Origin: Kutzneria buriramensis
GTDB taxonomy: Bacteria > Actinomycetota > Actinomycetes > Mycobacteriales > Pseudonocardiaceae
NCBI RefSeq assembly: GCF_003387475.1
Contig: NZ_QUNO01000001.1
Span: forward strand, 62,001-126,000
Length of the DNA stretch: 64,000 nucleotides
Direction: 5' to 3'
The notes below the pieces were generated by a model. That model did no database searches. It worked only from the letters and a program-made list of their open reading frames with translations, and was not told where the DNA came from. Below are positions 37,700 to 46,426 of this stretch, piece by piece; position 1 is the stretch's first letter, and every line of letters starts with the position of its first letter. A program made the translations under genes and the position numbers.

Positions 37700-38503
37700 T
37701 CAGCCCGTGGCCAACACCTTCAGGCGATCGAGTCCCGCGCTGAAGAGGTCCTGGTCGCCGGGGAAGGTGCCGGAATCCGCGTACTGCCAGAACGTCCAGA
37801 AGCTCCAGCCGGCCGGGAGCGTGCCCGCGCTGCTGGCGTAGCGGGCGATGAACAGCGGGTCGTTGGCGGCCAGGCCGCTCCAGTTGCCCGTGCACTTGGT
37901 CCACCAGTCCAGCGTCGTGTACACGGTGACCCAGCGCGTGGTCTTCGTGTGCATCTCGTTGACGAACGCCTGGATCCAGCTGCGCATCGAGGCCTGGCTA
38001 AGGCCGTAACACGTGTCGCCGTAAGGGTTGTACTCGATGTCCAGCATCGGCGGCAGCGTCTTGCCGTCGCGCGACCAGCCGCCGCCGTGCGCCACGAAGT
38101 AGTCCGCCTGCGCCTTGCCCGAGGCCTTGTCCGGCAGCGCGAAGTGGTAGGCGCCGCGGATCAGGCCCACGTTGTAGGAGCCGTCGTACTGCTGGGTGAA
38201 GTCCGGGCTCTGGTAGTCGGTGCTCTCGGTCGCCTTGACGTAGGCGAAGGTCGCGCCCTTGGACTTCACCGAGCTCCAGTTCACCGCCCCCTGCCAGCCG
38301 CTCACGTCCAGGCCCGGAATCGTGGTCAGCGGCGCGAACCCCGCCGGCCCGCGGCCCTCGTGCGAGGCGACCGTGGACCCGGCGAAGTCCCGGTCCGGGT
38401 GGTAGCCCGGGGTGGTAGCGGCATACGTCGGGGCGGCGGCCAGCAGCGCGCCCGCGGTCACGGCAACGGCGGCGACAAGCGCCCGTATCGTGGCGGAAAC
38501 CAT
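37700..38503 (-). CDS. Secreted GH25 lysozyme-like muramidase, copy 1
   Basis: A 267-aa secreted protein: signal peptide ending near APTYA (residue ~28), then a GH25 TIM-barrel domain. Catalytic residues of the family are visible as D in GLDVSGWQG and the DxE of MLDIEYNPYG; AYHFALPD and FWQYADSG are also typical. Cysteines in DTCYGLS and KCTGN could form a disulfide. Predicted to cleave peptidoglycan outside the cell. It is the first of three tandem paralogues on the minus strand. Confidence 0.88.
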   Translation of the reverse strand: MVSATIRALVAAVAVTAGALLAAAPTYAATTPGYHPDRDFAGSTVASHEGRGPAGFAPLTTIPGLDVSGWQGAVNWSSVKSKGATFAYVKATESTDYQSPDFTQQYDGSYNVGLIRGAYHFALPDKASGKAQADYFVAHGGGWSRDGKTLPPMLDIEYNPYGDTCYGLSQASMRSWIQAFVNEMHTKTTRWVTVYTTLDWWTKCTGNWSGLAANDPLFIARYASSAGTLPAGWSFWTFWQYADSGTFPGDQDLFSAGLDRLKVLATG

Positions 38504-38520
38504 CTGTACACCTCACATTT

Positions 38521-38557
38521 CCCCAGTGACGCCAAGGGTTTCCTGGCGCCACTGGGG
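38521..38557 (-). terminator. Hairpin between GH25 copies 2 and 1
   Basis: An 8-bp stem (38521-38528 with 38550-38557), one mismatch, then 5 bp (38530-38534 with 38544-38548). It lies 66 nt past the stop of copy 2 and 18 nt before the start of copy 1, so it may end copy 2 transcripts or attenuate copy 1. Confidence 0.65.
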
Positions 38558-38622
38558 AGTGTGGGCGTGACCGGAGTCCAAGGTGGAGTGACCTCGGCCA
38601 CTGGTCACGGGTGACAGTTGAC

Positions 38623-39486
38623 TCAGCCGAGCGACAGGGCCTGGAGCCGGTCGTAGGCGCCGTTGAAGAGGTCCTGGTCGCCGGGGAAGGTGCCGGAGTC
38701 CGCGTATTGCCAGAAGGTGTAGTAGCCCCAGGCGTACGGGAGGGTGCCGGCGCTGCTGGCGTAGCGTGCGACCCAGAGCGGGTTGGTGGAGGTGAAGTCA
38801 CCCTGGTTGCCGGTGCACTCCTGCCACCACTGCTGCGCGGTGTAGATCACGGGCCACGCGCCGGTGCGGGCGTGGTAGGTGTTGCTGAAGTCCAGGATCC
38901 ACTGGACCATGCCGCCCTGCGAGAGGCCGTAGCAGTCGGCGCCGTAAGGATTCCACTCGATGTCCAGCGCGCCGGGCAGCGTCTTGCCGTCGGCGGACCA
39001 GCCGCCGCCGTGGTCGACGAAGTAGTTGGCCTGCGTCCCGCCGCTGGTGGTGTTGGGGGTGGCGAAGTGGTACGAGCCGCGGATCATGCCGACGTTGTAG
39101 GAACCGTCGTACTGCTGCTCGAAGTTGGCGTTGGTGTAGTACGTGCCCTCGGTGGCCTTGATGTAGGCGAACCGGGCGCCGTTGTTCCACGCGCCCTGCC
39201 AGTTGACGTTGCCCTGGTAGCTGGAGACGTCCATGCCGTAGACGACGGTCAGCGGTCCGAAGGAGGTGGGCTTGGGCGCGGTGCGGTGGCCGAGGTGCCG
39301 GGCGACCTGGGAGCCCATGGTGTGGTTGTGCTGGGCGTCCTGTACGGAGTCCGGGGGATTCGGATTCCCGGTCGCGGCGGCGGCGCCGGCAGGGGTGGTG
39401 GCGCCGAACGTCAGGGACAGGATCGCGGCGGCGAGGACGGCCGCGCAGCGGCGGCCTCGGCCCGCAGGGAGTAACCGAGTGTTCAT
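38623..39486 (-). CDS. Secreted GH25 lysozyme-like muramidase, copy 2
   Basis: A 287-aa paralogue of copy 1 with signal peptide (basic head RGRRCAAVLAAAIL, cleavage near PAGAAAA), a linker with QDAQHNHTMGSQVARHL, then the GH25 domain: GMDVSSYQGNVNW, YHFATPN, ALDIEWNPYG (DxE) and FWQYADSGTFPGDQDLF. ATG 39486 has AGAGG 8 nt upstream; a frame extension of 13 codons lacks support. The upstream gap is AT-richer than the rest and contains a palindrome and repeated TCACGT. Confidence 0.88.
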   Translation of the reverse strand: MNTRLLPAGRGRRCAAVLAAAILSLTFGATTPAGAAAATGNPNPPDSVQDAQHNHTMGSQVARHLGHRTAPKPTSFGPLTVVYGMDVSSYQGNVNWQGAWNNGARFAYIKATEGTYYTNANFEQQYDGSYNVGMIRGSYHFATPNTTSGGTQANYFVDHGGGWSADGKTLPGALDIEWNPYGADCYGLSQGGMVQWILDFSNTYHARTGAWPVIYTAQQWWQECTGNQGDFTSTNPLWVARYASSAGTLPYAWGYYTFWQYADSGTFPGDQDLFNGAYDRLQALSLG

Positions 39487-39523
39487 GATGGAACCTCTCG
39501 ATCTGCTCGCAGGGAAGCGGATC

Positions 39524-39540
39524 ACGTGGAACTTCCACGT
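39524..39540. promoter_or_regulatory. 17-bp palindrome upstream of GH25 copy 2
   Basis: ACGTGGAA-C-TTCCACGT has perfect 8-base arms, 38 nt before the ATG. TCACGT also occurs at 39563 and 39594 in the same gap. Candidate operator; regulator unknown. Confidence 0.45.
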
Positions 39541-39734
39541 TGGGTGAAGTGTGAACGACTATTCACGTATTGACCAGATTGGCGGTGATTTTCTCACGTA
39601 TACGGAGTAGCGGTATTACGTCGTCGGGGTGAACTTCGTTGGCCTGGCAGCGATGTCGGGCGTGCGCCAACGGCTAGTCTGCGCCACGTGTCAACCCTGG
39701 GGCCACACGTCTGGTTAAGAAGTCACGAGACCTG

Positions 39735-40544
39735 TCACCCGTTGACGAACGCGTGCAGCTTGCCGGCGTTGCCGTTGAACCGGTTCTGGTCGCCCGGAAA
39801 GGGGCCCTTGTCCGCGAACTGCCAGATCGCCTGGGACTTCCAGCCGGCCGGCAGAACGCCGACATCCGTGCCGTAGCGCGGTATCCACAACGGATTCCCG
39901 CCGAACGCCGCGCTGTTGCCGGTGCACTTCGTCCACCACGTGTAGCTGGTGTAGATCACCGGCGCGCGGCCGGCGCGCTTGCCCAGTTCGGTGACGAAGT
40001 CCTTGATCCACGTGACCATCTGGTCCGTCGAGAGCTTGTAACACGTGTCGCCGTACGGGTTGTACTCGATGTCCAGGGCCGGCGGCAGCGTCTTGCCGTC
40101 GCGCGACCAGGCGCCGCCGTTGTCGAAGAAGTAGTCGGCCTGGGTCTTGCCGTCGGACACGTCCGGCAGCCCGAAGTGGTAAGCCCCGTGCGCCAGCCCG
40201 GCGCTGTAGGAGCCGTTGTACTGCTGGGTGAAGTACGGGTTGGTGTAGGTGACGCCCTCGCTCGCCTTGGCGTAGGCGAACGAGCCGCCGCCCTTGGCGA
40301 CCGTGCCCCAGTCCACATTGCCCTGATAACTGGCGACGTCCAGCCCCAGGGCGTCGTCGTCGGCCCGGACGTCCAGCAGCGGCCGGCCGCCGGTGCCCTC
40401 GTGCTTGGCGATCTGCGACCCGGCGTAGTCGTCCTGCGGATGGGCCAGCGGCCGCGCGTAGGCGGGCGTGGGGGCGGCGAGCGCCGCGGCGACGAGCGCG
40501 CCGGCCAGCAACGCCCGCACCCCTGTTCGTGTCGTCGACTCCAT
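39735..40544 (-). CDS. Secreted GH25 lysozyme-like muramidase, copy 3
   Basis: A 269-aa third paralogue. Signal peptide ends near TPAYA. The GH25 domain has GLDVASYQGNVDW, YHFGLPD, ALDIEYNPYGDTC (DxE) and IWQFADKGPFPGDQNRF. ATG 40544 has GGAAGGA about 8 nt upstream. The three copies keep the same insertion of a PYGxxCYxLS loop, so they arose by duplication. It is divergent from the glutamate decarboxylase gene. Confidence 0.88.
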   Translation of the reverse strand: MESTTRTGVRALLAGALVAAALAAPTPAYARPLAHPQDDYAGSQIAKHEGTGGRPLLDVRADDDALGLDVASYQGNVDWGTVAKGGGSFAYAKASEGVTYTNPYFTQQYNGSYSAGLAHGAYHFGLPDVSDGKTQADYFFDNGGAWSRDGKTLPPALDIEYNPYGDTCYKLSTDQMVTWIKDFVTELGKRAGRAPVIYTSYTWWTKCTGNSAAFGGNPLWIPRYGTDVGVLPAGWKSQAIWQFADKGPFPGDQNRFNGNAGKLHAFVNG

Positions 40545-40640
40545 GGGCGAATTCCTTCCCCGTTGGGGGGACCGAACGGACTATCACAGTAGACCGAATG
40601 GCCGAATTTCTCGCGCTGGGCAGCTCCGCGTGTCCGGGAC

Positions 40641-40646
40641 TAGCGT
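40641..40646 (+). promoter_or_regulatory. -10 element for leaderless gad
   Basis: TAGCGT is 8 nt before ATG 40655 and no ribosome site is present; this supports 40655 over the upstream in-frame ATG 40598. Confidence 0.5.
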
Positions 40647-40654
40647 TGGCGGAC

Positions 40655-42055
40655 ATGGGTCTCAGGCATCCGGCCGACGACAAGGGCCGGCACACCGACG
40701 TTTCCGTCAACCCGGTCTTCACCAGGGAGCCGGTGAGCATCCCCCGGCACACGCTGCCGGACGAGGGGGTCGATCCGGAGCTGGCCTACCAGGTGGTGCA
40801 CGACGAGCTGATGCTCGACGGCAACGCCCGGCTGAACCTGGCCACCTTCGTGACGACCTGGATGGAGCCGCAGGCCTCGCGGCTGATGTCGGAGACGTTC
40901 GACAAGAACATGATCGACAAGGACGAGTACCCGCGCACCGCCGAGCTGGAGTCGCGGTGCGTGCGGATGCTGGCCCACCTCTGGCACGCCGAGGACCCGG
41001 ACCGCGCGGTCGGCTGCTCGACGACCGGGTCGAGCGAGGCGTGCATGCTGGCCGGCCTGGCGCTCAAGCGGCGCTGGCAGCACAAGCGCCGTGTGGACGG
41101 GAAACCGACGGATCGCCCGAACATCGTGATGGGGATCAACGTCCAGATCTGCTGGGAGAAGTTCGCCAACTACTGGGACGTCGAGGCGCGCCTGGTGCCC
41201 ATGGACGGCGACCGGCTGCACCTGTCGGCGGCCGAGGCGGTGGCCCGCTGCGACGAGAACACGATCGGCGTGGTCGCCATCCTGGGATCCACCTTCGACG
41301 GCTCGTACGAGCCGGTGGCCGAGATCTGCGCCGCGCTGGACGAGTTCCAGCAGCGCACCGGCCACGACATCCCGGTGCACGTGGACGGCGCGTCCGGCGC
41401 GATGGTCGCCCCGTTCTGCGACCCGGACCTGGAGTGGGACTTCCGGCTGCCGCGGGTGGCCTCGATCAACACCTCCGGCCACAAGTACGGCCTGGTCTAC
41501 CCGGGCGTCGGCTGGGCGGTGTGGCGGGACAGCGAGGCGCTGCCGGAGGACCTGGTGTTCCGGGTGAACTACCTCGGCGGCGACATGCCGACGTTCGCGC
41601 TGAACTTCTCCCGCCCCGGCTCTCAGGTGGTCGCCCAGTACTACAACTTCCTGCGGCTGGGCTTCGACGGCTACCAGCGTGTGCAGCTGTACTGCCGGGA
41701 GGTGGCGACCTGGCTGGCCGGGGAGATCGGCAAGCTGGGCCCGTTCCAACTGCTGACCGTCGGCGACCAGTTGCCGGTGTTCGCCTTCACGCTGTCCGAC
41801 GAGATCACGCGCTACTCGGTGTTCGACGTGTCGGCGGCGCTGCGGCAGGCGGGCTGGCTGGTGCCGGCGTACACGTTCCCGGACAACCGCACGGACCTGT
41901 CGGCGCTGCGCATCGTGGTGCGCAACGGCTTCGGGCGCAATCTGGCCGAGCTGCTGCTGGAGGACCTGCGCCGCGCGCTGCCGGTGCTGGAGCGCCTGGA
42001 GCGGCCGCTGCTGGGGTCGGAGGCGGCGGGCTTCGAGCACGGCCAGCACCGCTAG
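40655..42055 (+). CDS. gadB: Glutamate decarboxylase
   Basis: A 466-aa PLP-dependent decarboxylase converting glutamate to GABA, the same length as classical bacterial GAD. Seen are VNPVFTREPVSIPRHTLP, HDELMLDGNARLNLATFVTTWMEP (quoted in parts), GCSTTGSSEACMLAGL, HVDGASGAMVAPF and the PLP-lysine motif NTSGHKYGLVYPG. No GABA antiporter is beside it. The role could be acid resistance or a GABA shunt. Confidence 0.93.
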   Translation: MGLRHPADDKGRHTDVSVNPVFTREPVSIPRHTLPDEGVDPELAYQVVHDELMLDGNARLNLATFVTTWMEPQASRLMSETFDKNMIDKDEYPRTAELESRCVRMLAHLWHAEDPDRAVGCSTTGSSEACMLAGLALKRRWQHKRRVDGKPTDRPNIVMGINVQICWEKFANYWDVEARLVPMDGDRLHLSAAEAVARCDENTIGVVAILGSTFDGSYEPVAEICAALDEFQQRTGHDIPVHVDGASGAMVAPFCDPDLEWDFRLPRVASINTSGHKYGLVYPGVGWAVWRDSEALPEDLVFRVNYLGGDMPTFALNFSRPGSQVVAQYYNFLRLGFDGYQRVQLYCREVATWLAGEIGKLGPFQLLTVGDQLPVFAFTLSDEITRYSVFDVSAALRQAGWLVPAYTFPDNRTDLSALRIVVRNGFGRNLAELLLEDLRRALPVLERLERPLLGSEAAGFEHGQHR

Positions 42056-42091
42056 ACCAGACCTTGACGAGCGCCGGGACCGCTCCCCACT

Positions 42092-42110
42092 ATTAGGAAA
42101 GTTTCCTAAT
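42092..42110. promoter_or_regulatory. Perfect 19-bp palindrome, candidate operator
   Basis: ATTAGGAAA-G-TTTCCTAAT has perfect 9-base arms, centred 25 nt before the CapA-type gene. AGGAAA/TTTCCT palindromes are often seen before secreted carbohydrate-active genes in actinomycetes (from memory). A related imperfect site precedes the GH2 gene. Confidence 0.6.
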
Positions 42111-42125
42111 TAACGGAGGGTGGCG

Positions 42126-44417
42126 ATGGCGGGCGGCGGCAAGCGGTTGACCCTGTTCCTGAGCTTCACTCTGGTCGTCGGCGGCGTGGCGTTCGTGCCG
42201 AGACTGCTCGCCGGCCCCGCCGACGACCGGGTCGCCACCACCGCCGGCGGCCCGGCGGTGACCGTGCGCGCGGTCGACGAGGCCGGAAGACCGCTGGGCG
42301 AGCAGATCGTGTCGCTCGGCAACGGGCCGGCGATGGCGGTCGCCCAGGCGCCGGGGCACATCGCCGAGCCGGTGCTCCTCGGCCTGGAGGACGCCGGCAA
42401 GACGGTCGACGTCCGACTGCTCTCCGACGACGGCGGCAAGCGGTTCGTGGTGAACTCGGCCGGCGACGTGATGTTCGGCCGGCGCTTCCAGAGCGGCGGC
42501 GACTCGGGCCCGCAGATCCCGGCCGGCGACGCCGCGGCCGGCGCGCGGGCGGTGGTCAACGCGGTCGCGCCGGCGTTCCGGATGGCCGACCTGAGCACGG
42601 TGAACCTGGAGACGGTGGTGAGCTCGGCGGCGCCGAGCGCGGCGTACCCGAAGAAGCGGTTCATCCTGGAGTCGCCGCCGGCCAGTGTGGACGCGCTGTT
42701 GGCGCTGGGCGTCACCGTGCCGCTGCTGGCCAACAACCACACCCGAGACTTCCTCGACAGCGGCGTCGCCGACACGAGCAAGGCCCTTGCCGACGCCGGC
42801 TTGCCGGTGGTCGGCACGGCCGTAGGCGACGAGCCGGAGAAGCCGTTCCAGACCACCGTGCACGGCACCGGCGTCGCCGTGCTGGGCTACACCAGCGTCG
42901 ACGGCTCGTACGTCAACGACTCGTACCCCAAGACCGGTGCGCCGACCGGCGACGACGACGCCTGGCAGTACCAGCCGCGGACCTGGGGCTACGGCAAGAT
43001 CCCCACCGCGGACCGGACGATCGGCCAGGCCTGGGCGGCGTACGAGCGGCTGTCCAGGGCCGAGCAGGCCGCCGCCTGGCAGTCGCTGACCCGGACGTAC
43101 CCGGAGATCCAGGACTGGGTGGCCCGCCGCGGCCACGCCGGCGCGGCCCGCTGGGACAACAGGGCGACGCCGGCCCAGATCCACACCGTCGCCGCGCAGT
43201 CCAGGCTGACGATCGTCGAGCTGCACAGCGGCTTCCAGTTCCAGACCGCGTCGGCCGAGGAGACCAGGGAGATGGCGCGGGCGGCGATCGACGCCGGCGC
43301 GGGCATCGTGATCTGCCACCACCCCCATGTGTTGCAGGGCTTCGAGTGGTACAAGGGCCACCTGATCGCCTACAGCCTGGGCAATTTCGTGTTCGACCAG
43401 GACTTCCTGTCCACCTTCTCGTCCGCGTACCTGCGCACGGTGTGGGACGGCGACCGGCTGGTGGAGGCCCGGCTGGTGCCGGTGGAGATCGACGGCTACC
43501 GGCCCGAACTCGCGACGGGCCAGGCGGCGCGGCGGACCGTCAACGGCGTCCGGGAGGACAGTCAGCGGTCGGCGCAGACGATCCGCGCTGCCAACGGGGC
43601 CGTGCTGACCGTGCCGATCACCCGGGATCCCGACACGAAGCCGGCGCGGTTCCACGCCGAGCACGGCACGGCGCTGATCACTGCCGATCCGTCGAAACCG
43701 ACGCCCGTCACGGTCGCCGTCGGCCCGCACACCGACACGAGGATCGGGTTCGACGGCCTGATCGATCCCCGCCAGTCGAACCCGGACATCTCCGTCGGAC
43801 GGGACCTGTTCGGCTGGGGCAGCTTCGAGGACCAGACCGTCGACGGCAGGTTGGCCGGGGACACGCACTGGGGCACCGCCGTCGCCGACATCACCGACGG
43901 CTACCTGCACATCGGCAGCGCCGGCGGCCAGGAGAAGCTGGACCGCCCCGTGGCCCGGATCGCCCTGCCCCGGCACCGGGAGGAGGCTGCCGACGGCACA
44001 CCGCTCGACCCGGAGCCGACGTACACGATCAAGGCGAAGGTCCGTACGACCGGCAACGCCACCGCGCTGTTCCGGCTGACGCCGTACCACTTCGACGATT
44101 CCGACCCGACCGAGGACCCGCAGTCCACGCCGCTGCGTGACGTCGACAAATCGACGGTGGTGCCGTCGGACGGCCAGTGGCACGAGGTCTCGTTCGACGT
44201 ACAGCTCGGCGCCGACGGCAACATGGTGCTGCCGCATCTGGGCATCGCCGCCGGCCGCGCCGGCTCGGTGGCCGAGCAGAGCGTCGACTTCGACGACGTG
44301 TCCTTTGTGGAGTGGCGACCGGCCGCCGGCGTGCCGGACGAGCCCGGCGCCTACGACTTCGTCCGCAACGCCGGAGCGCAGCCGGTCGCCCTCTCCTTCA
44401 CCGGCTATGCCTCCTAG
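42126..44417 (+). CDS. Secreted CapA family protein with C-terminal accessory domain
   Basis: A 763-aa protein with an N-terminal signal/anchor helix (LTLFLSFTLVVGGVAFVP), an Ig-like region (VTVRAVDEAGRPLG), then the CapA/PGA-cap metallophosphatase-like domain: NSAGDVMFGRRF, DLSTVNLETVVSS, LANNHTRDFLDSG and CHHPHVLQGFEWYKG with AYSLGNFVFDQ. The last ~230 residues look like a beta-sandwich carbohydrate-binding-type domain (GWGSFEDQTVDGRL, VSFVEW). ATG 42126 has GGAGG 6 nt upstream. No poly-gamma-glutamate synthase genes are nearby. Its stop shares CTAG with the convergent reductase. Confidence 0.82.
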   Translation: MAGGGKRLTLFLSFTLVVGGVAFVPRLLAGPADDRVATTAGGPAVTVRAVDEAGRPLGEQIVSLGNGPAMAVAQAPGHIAEPVLLGLEDAGKTVDVRLLSDDGGKRFVVNSAGDVMFGRRFQSGGDSGPQIPAGDAAAGARAVVNAVAPAFRMADLSTVNLETVVSSAAPSAAYPKKRFILESPPASVDALLALGVTVPLLANNHTRDFLDSGVADTSKALADAGLPVVGTAVGDEPEKPFQTTVHGTGVAVLGYTSVDGSYVNDSYPKTGAPTGDDDAWQYQPRTWGYGKIPTADRTIGQAWAAYERLSRAEQAAAWQSLTRTYPEIQDWVARRGHAGAARWDNRATPAQIHTVAAQSRLTIVELHSGFQFQTASAEETREMARAAIDAGAGIVICHHPHVLQGFEWYKGHLIAYSLGNFVFDQDFLSTFSSAYLRTVWDGDRLVEARLVPVEIDGYRPELATGQAARRTVNGVREDSQRSAQTIRAANGAVLTVPITRDPDTKPARFHAEHGTALITADPSKPTPVTVAVGPHTDTRIGFDGLIDPRQSNPDISVGRDLFGWGSFEDQTVDGRLAGDTHWGTAVADITDGYLHIGSAGGQEKLDRPVARIALPRHREEAADGTPLDPEPTYTIKAKVRTTGNATALFRLTPYHFDDSDPTEDPQSTPLRDVDKSTVVPSDGQWHEVSFDVQLGADGNMVLPHLGIAAGRAGSVAEQSVDFDDVSFVEWRPAAGVPDEPGAYDFVRNAGAQPVALSFTGYAS

Positions 44418-45274
44418 GCGGCGTCGAGCGCGGCCATCTCCTCGACCGTCAGCTTGACGTCGACGGCGGTGGCCGAGTCCTGGATGCTCGACGGCCGGGA
44501 GGCGCCGGGGATCGGCACGACCACCGGCGACTTGGCCAGCATCCAGGCCAGCGTCAGCACGTGCGGGCTGACGCCCTTGTCGGCGGCCACGGCCGCGAAC
44601 GGCGCGAACCGGTTGCCCAGTTCCGCCGCGCGGGAGATGCCGCCGAACGGGCTCCATGGCAGGAAGGCGATGCCCATCTCGTCGCACAGCTCCAGCTCCG
44701 GCTCGCTGGACCGGAAGGCCGGCGAGAACTGGTTCTGTACGGAGACCAGCCGGCCGCCGAGGATCTCGTCGGCCAGCCGGATCTGCTCGGGGTTGGCGTT
44801 GGAGATGCCGGCGTACCGGATCTTGCCGGCGTCCAGCAGGTCCCGGATGGCGCCGACGGAGTCGGCGTAGTCCACGGTCGGGTCCGGCCGGTGGAACTGG
44901 TAGAGGCCGATGGCGTCCACGCCGAGCCGCTTGAGCGAGGCGTCGGCGGCCTGCTTGAGGTACTCGGGCCGGCCGTCGACCGTCCAGCTGCCGTCGCCGG
45001 GCCGCAGGTGGCCGCCCTTGGTGGCGATCAGCACGTCGGAGGTGTCGCCGCCCCAGCTATGGACGGCCTGGGCGATCAGCGTCTCGTTGTGGCCGGTCTC
45101 GGGGCCGCCCAGCGAGTAGGCGTCGGCGGTGTCGAAGAAGGTGATGCCCGCGTCGAGGGCGGCATGCACGGTGGCGATGCTGCGCGCCTCGTCCGGCCGC
45201 CCCTCGATGGACATCGGCATGCCGCCGAGCCCGATCGCGCTGACCTGGGCGTCGCCGATGCGGCGAGTCTGCAT
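44414..45274 (-). CDS. Aldo/keto reductase
   Basis: A 286-aa NADPH-dependent aldo/keto reductase. Seen are IGLGGMPMS, FFDTADAYSLG (catalytic Asp and Tyr), IATKGG (Lys), YQFHRPDP (His) and the C-terminal cofactor loop VVPIPGASRPSSIQD. ATG 45274. Divergent from a LysR gene, which may control it. Carbonyl substrate unknown. Confidence 0.92.
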   Translation of the reverse strand: MQTRRIGDAQVSAIGLGGMPMSIEGRPDEARSIATVHAALDAGITFFDTADAYSLGGPETGHNETLIAQAVHSWGGDTSDVLIATKGGHLRPGDGSWTVDGRPEYLKQAADASLKRLGVDAIGLYQFHRPDPTVDYADSVGAIRDLLDAGKIRYAGISNANPEQIRLADEILGGRLVSVQNQFSPAFRSSEPELELCDEMGIAFLPWSPFGGISRAAELGNRFAPFAAVAADKGVSPHVLTLAWMLAKSPVVVPIPGASRPSSIQDSATAVDVKLTVEEMAALDAA

Positions 45275-45383
45275 CGTGGTCCTTTCGTCGATTGCGGTGT
45301 TGACCTGGCTCTACCCTGCTGGCACGGTATTAATCTGTCCAACAGAAGAAAGTGATCCGCTCAATCATCGAGGATGCTCAATC

Positions 45384-46268
45384 GTGGAGCTGCGTCAGCT
45401 CGAGTACTTCGTGGCGGTCGCCGAGGAGTGCCACTTCACCCGCGCCGCCCAGCGCATGCACGTCGCGCAGTCCGGGCTGTCGGCGTCGATCCGCGCGCTG
45501 GAGCGGGAGCTCGGCGCGGCGCTGTTCCTGCGCAGCACCCGTCAGGTCGAGCTGACCGAGGCGGGCCGGGCGCTGCTGGTCGAGGCCCGGCGCGCGCTGA
45601 CCAACGTGGCCGCGGCCAAGGACGCGGTCGCCGCGGTGCAGGGCCTGCTGCGCGGCCGGCTGGCCGTCGGCACGCTGCAATGTCTGTGCACAGTGGACCT
45701 GCCGGATCTTCTTTCTCGATTCAGCCGGGCGCATCCGGGCGTGGAGATCCAGCTCCGCCACGACAGCTCCGGCGCGCTGGTCGAGCAGGTCCGCGCCGGT
45801 CGGCTGGACGTCGCCTTCGTGACGAGGCCCCCGCGCATCCCGGACGAGGTGACGGTCGTGCCGCTGGACCGGATGCCGATGATGCTGGCCTGCGGCCCCG
45901 AGCACCCGTTCGCCCGGCGGGACAGCGTCGACCTGCGGGAACTCGACGGCGTGGCGTTCGTCGACTACCACCCCGACTGGGGCACCCGCGACACCGTGGA
46001 CCGGCTGCTCGCCGCCAACCACGTGGACCGGCACGTGGCGCTGGAGGTCAACGACGTGCACTCGCTGCTCGACCTGGTCGCCAACGGCCTGGGCGTGGCC
46101 ATCCTGCCCAGCAACTTCGTGCACAAGGGATCCCGGGCGCGGTTCGTGCCGCTCACCGGGCCGGCGCCGGTCTGGGAGACCGCGATCGTCACGCCGGCGT
46201 CGACCGGTGCAGCCGCCGGCGTGCTCTTGGACATGGTTGCGCCACAGGGCCGACTCCAGCCTGTGTGA
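45384..46268 (+). CDS. LysR family transcriptional regulator
   Basis: A 294-aa LTTR: winged helix-turn-helix at residues 1-60 (LRQLEYFVAVAEECHFTRAA, then VAQSGLSASIRALERELG), linker helix, and an effector domain from about residue 90 (GRLAVGTLQCLCTVDLPDLL, DVAFVTRPP, VANGLGVAILPSNFV). GTG 45384 places the HTH at the canonical position. Divergent from the aldo/keto reductase (109 bp), the usual target arrangement for LTTRs. Confidence 0.92.
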   Translation: MELRQLEYFVAVAEECHFTRAAQRMHVAQSGLSASIRALERELGAALFLRSTRQVELTEAGRALLVEARRALTNVAAAKDAVAAVQGLLRGRLAVGTLQCLCTVDLPDLLSRFSRAHPGVEIQLRHDSSGALVEQVRAGRLDVAFVTRPPRIPDEVTVVPLDRMPMMLACGPEHPFARRDSVDLRELDGVAFVDYHPDWGTRDTVDRLLAANHVDRHVALEVNDVHSLLDLVANGLGVAILPSNFVHKGSRARFVPLTGPAPVWETAIVTPASTGAAAGVLLDMVAPQGRLQPV

Positions 46269-46348
46269 TTGGCCTCAAGCTGTCACCATGTCCGCCGAAC
46301 GAGTGGTCCACTGGAGCGCTTCGCGGGCGGCGTCGGGGGGAGGAACCC

Positions 46349-46426
46349 ATGGCACCTGGTTTTCACAGTGAAGGCGGCAACGCCGCCTGGCACCGGGTGT
46401 CGGCGTCCAGCAGGGAGAAAACGTGA
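46349..46426 (+). CDS. Possible 25-aa leader peptide before the methyltransferase
   Basis: A 26-codon frame (MAPGFHSEGGNAAWHRV...) with a very strong GGGAGGA site 5 nt before the ATG. Its TGA overlaps the GTG start of the methyltransferase as GTGA, giving the geometry of a translationally coupled leader. It has no membrane helix and no homology I recognise. It may regulate expression of the downstream signalling pair, or be fortuitous. Confidence 0.45.
   Translation: MAPGFHSEGGNAAWHRVSASSREKT

Noticed and set aside
39686-39710. ACGTGT...ACACGT inverted repeat after GH25 copy 3 as a terminator.
   Set aside because: Only a 6-bp stem with a 13-nt loop; too weak to call.
39487-39734. Looked for a ydaO-type cyclic-di-AMP riboswitch, often found before actinobacterial wall-hydrolase genes.
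   Set aside because: The characteristic conserved segments are not present; the gap is AT-rich with simple palindromes.
46269-46348. Considered GTG 46513 as the only start of the methyltransferase.
   Set aside because: GTG 46423 has a better ribosome site (AGGGAG, 5 nt) and overlaps the leader ORF stop; kept as the preferred start with the other as alternative.
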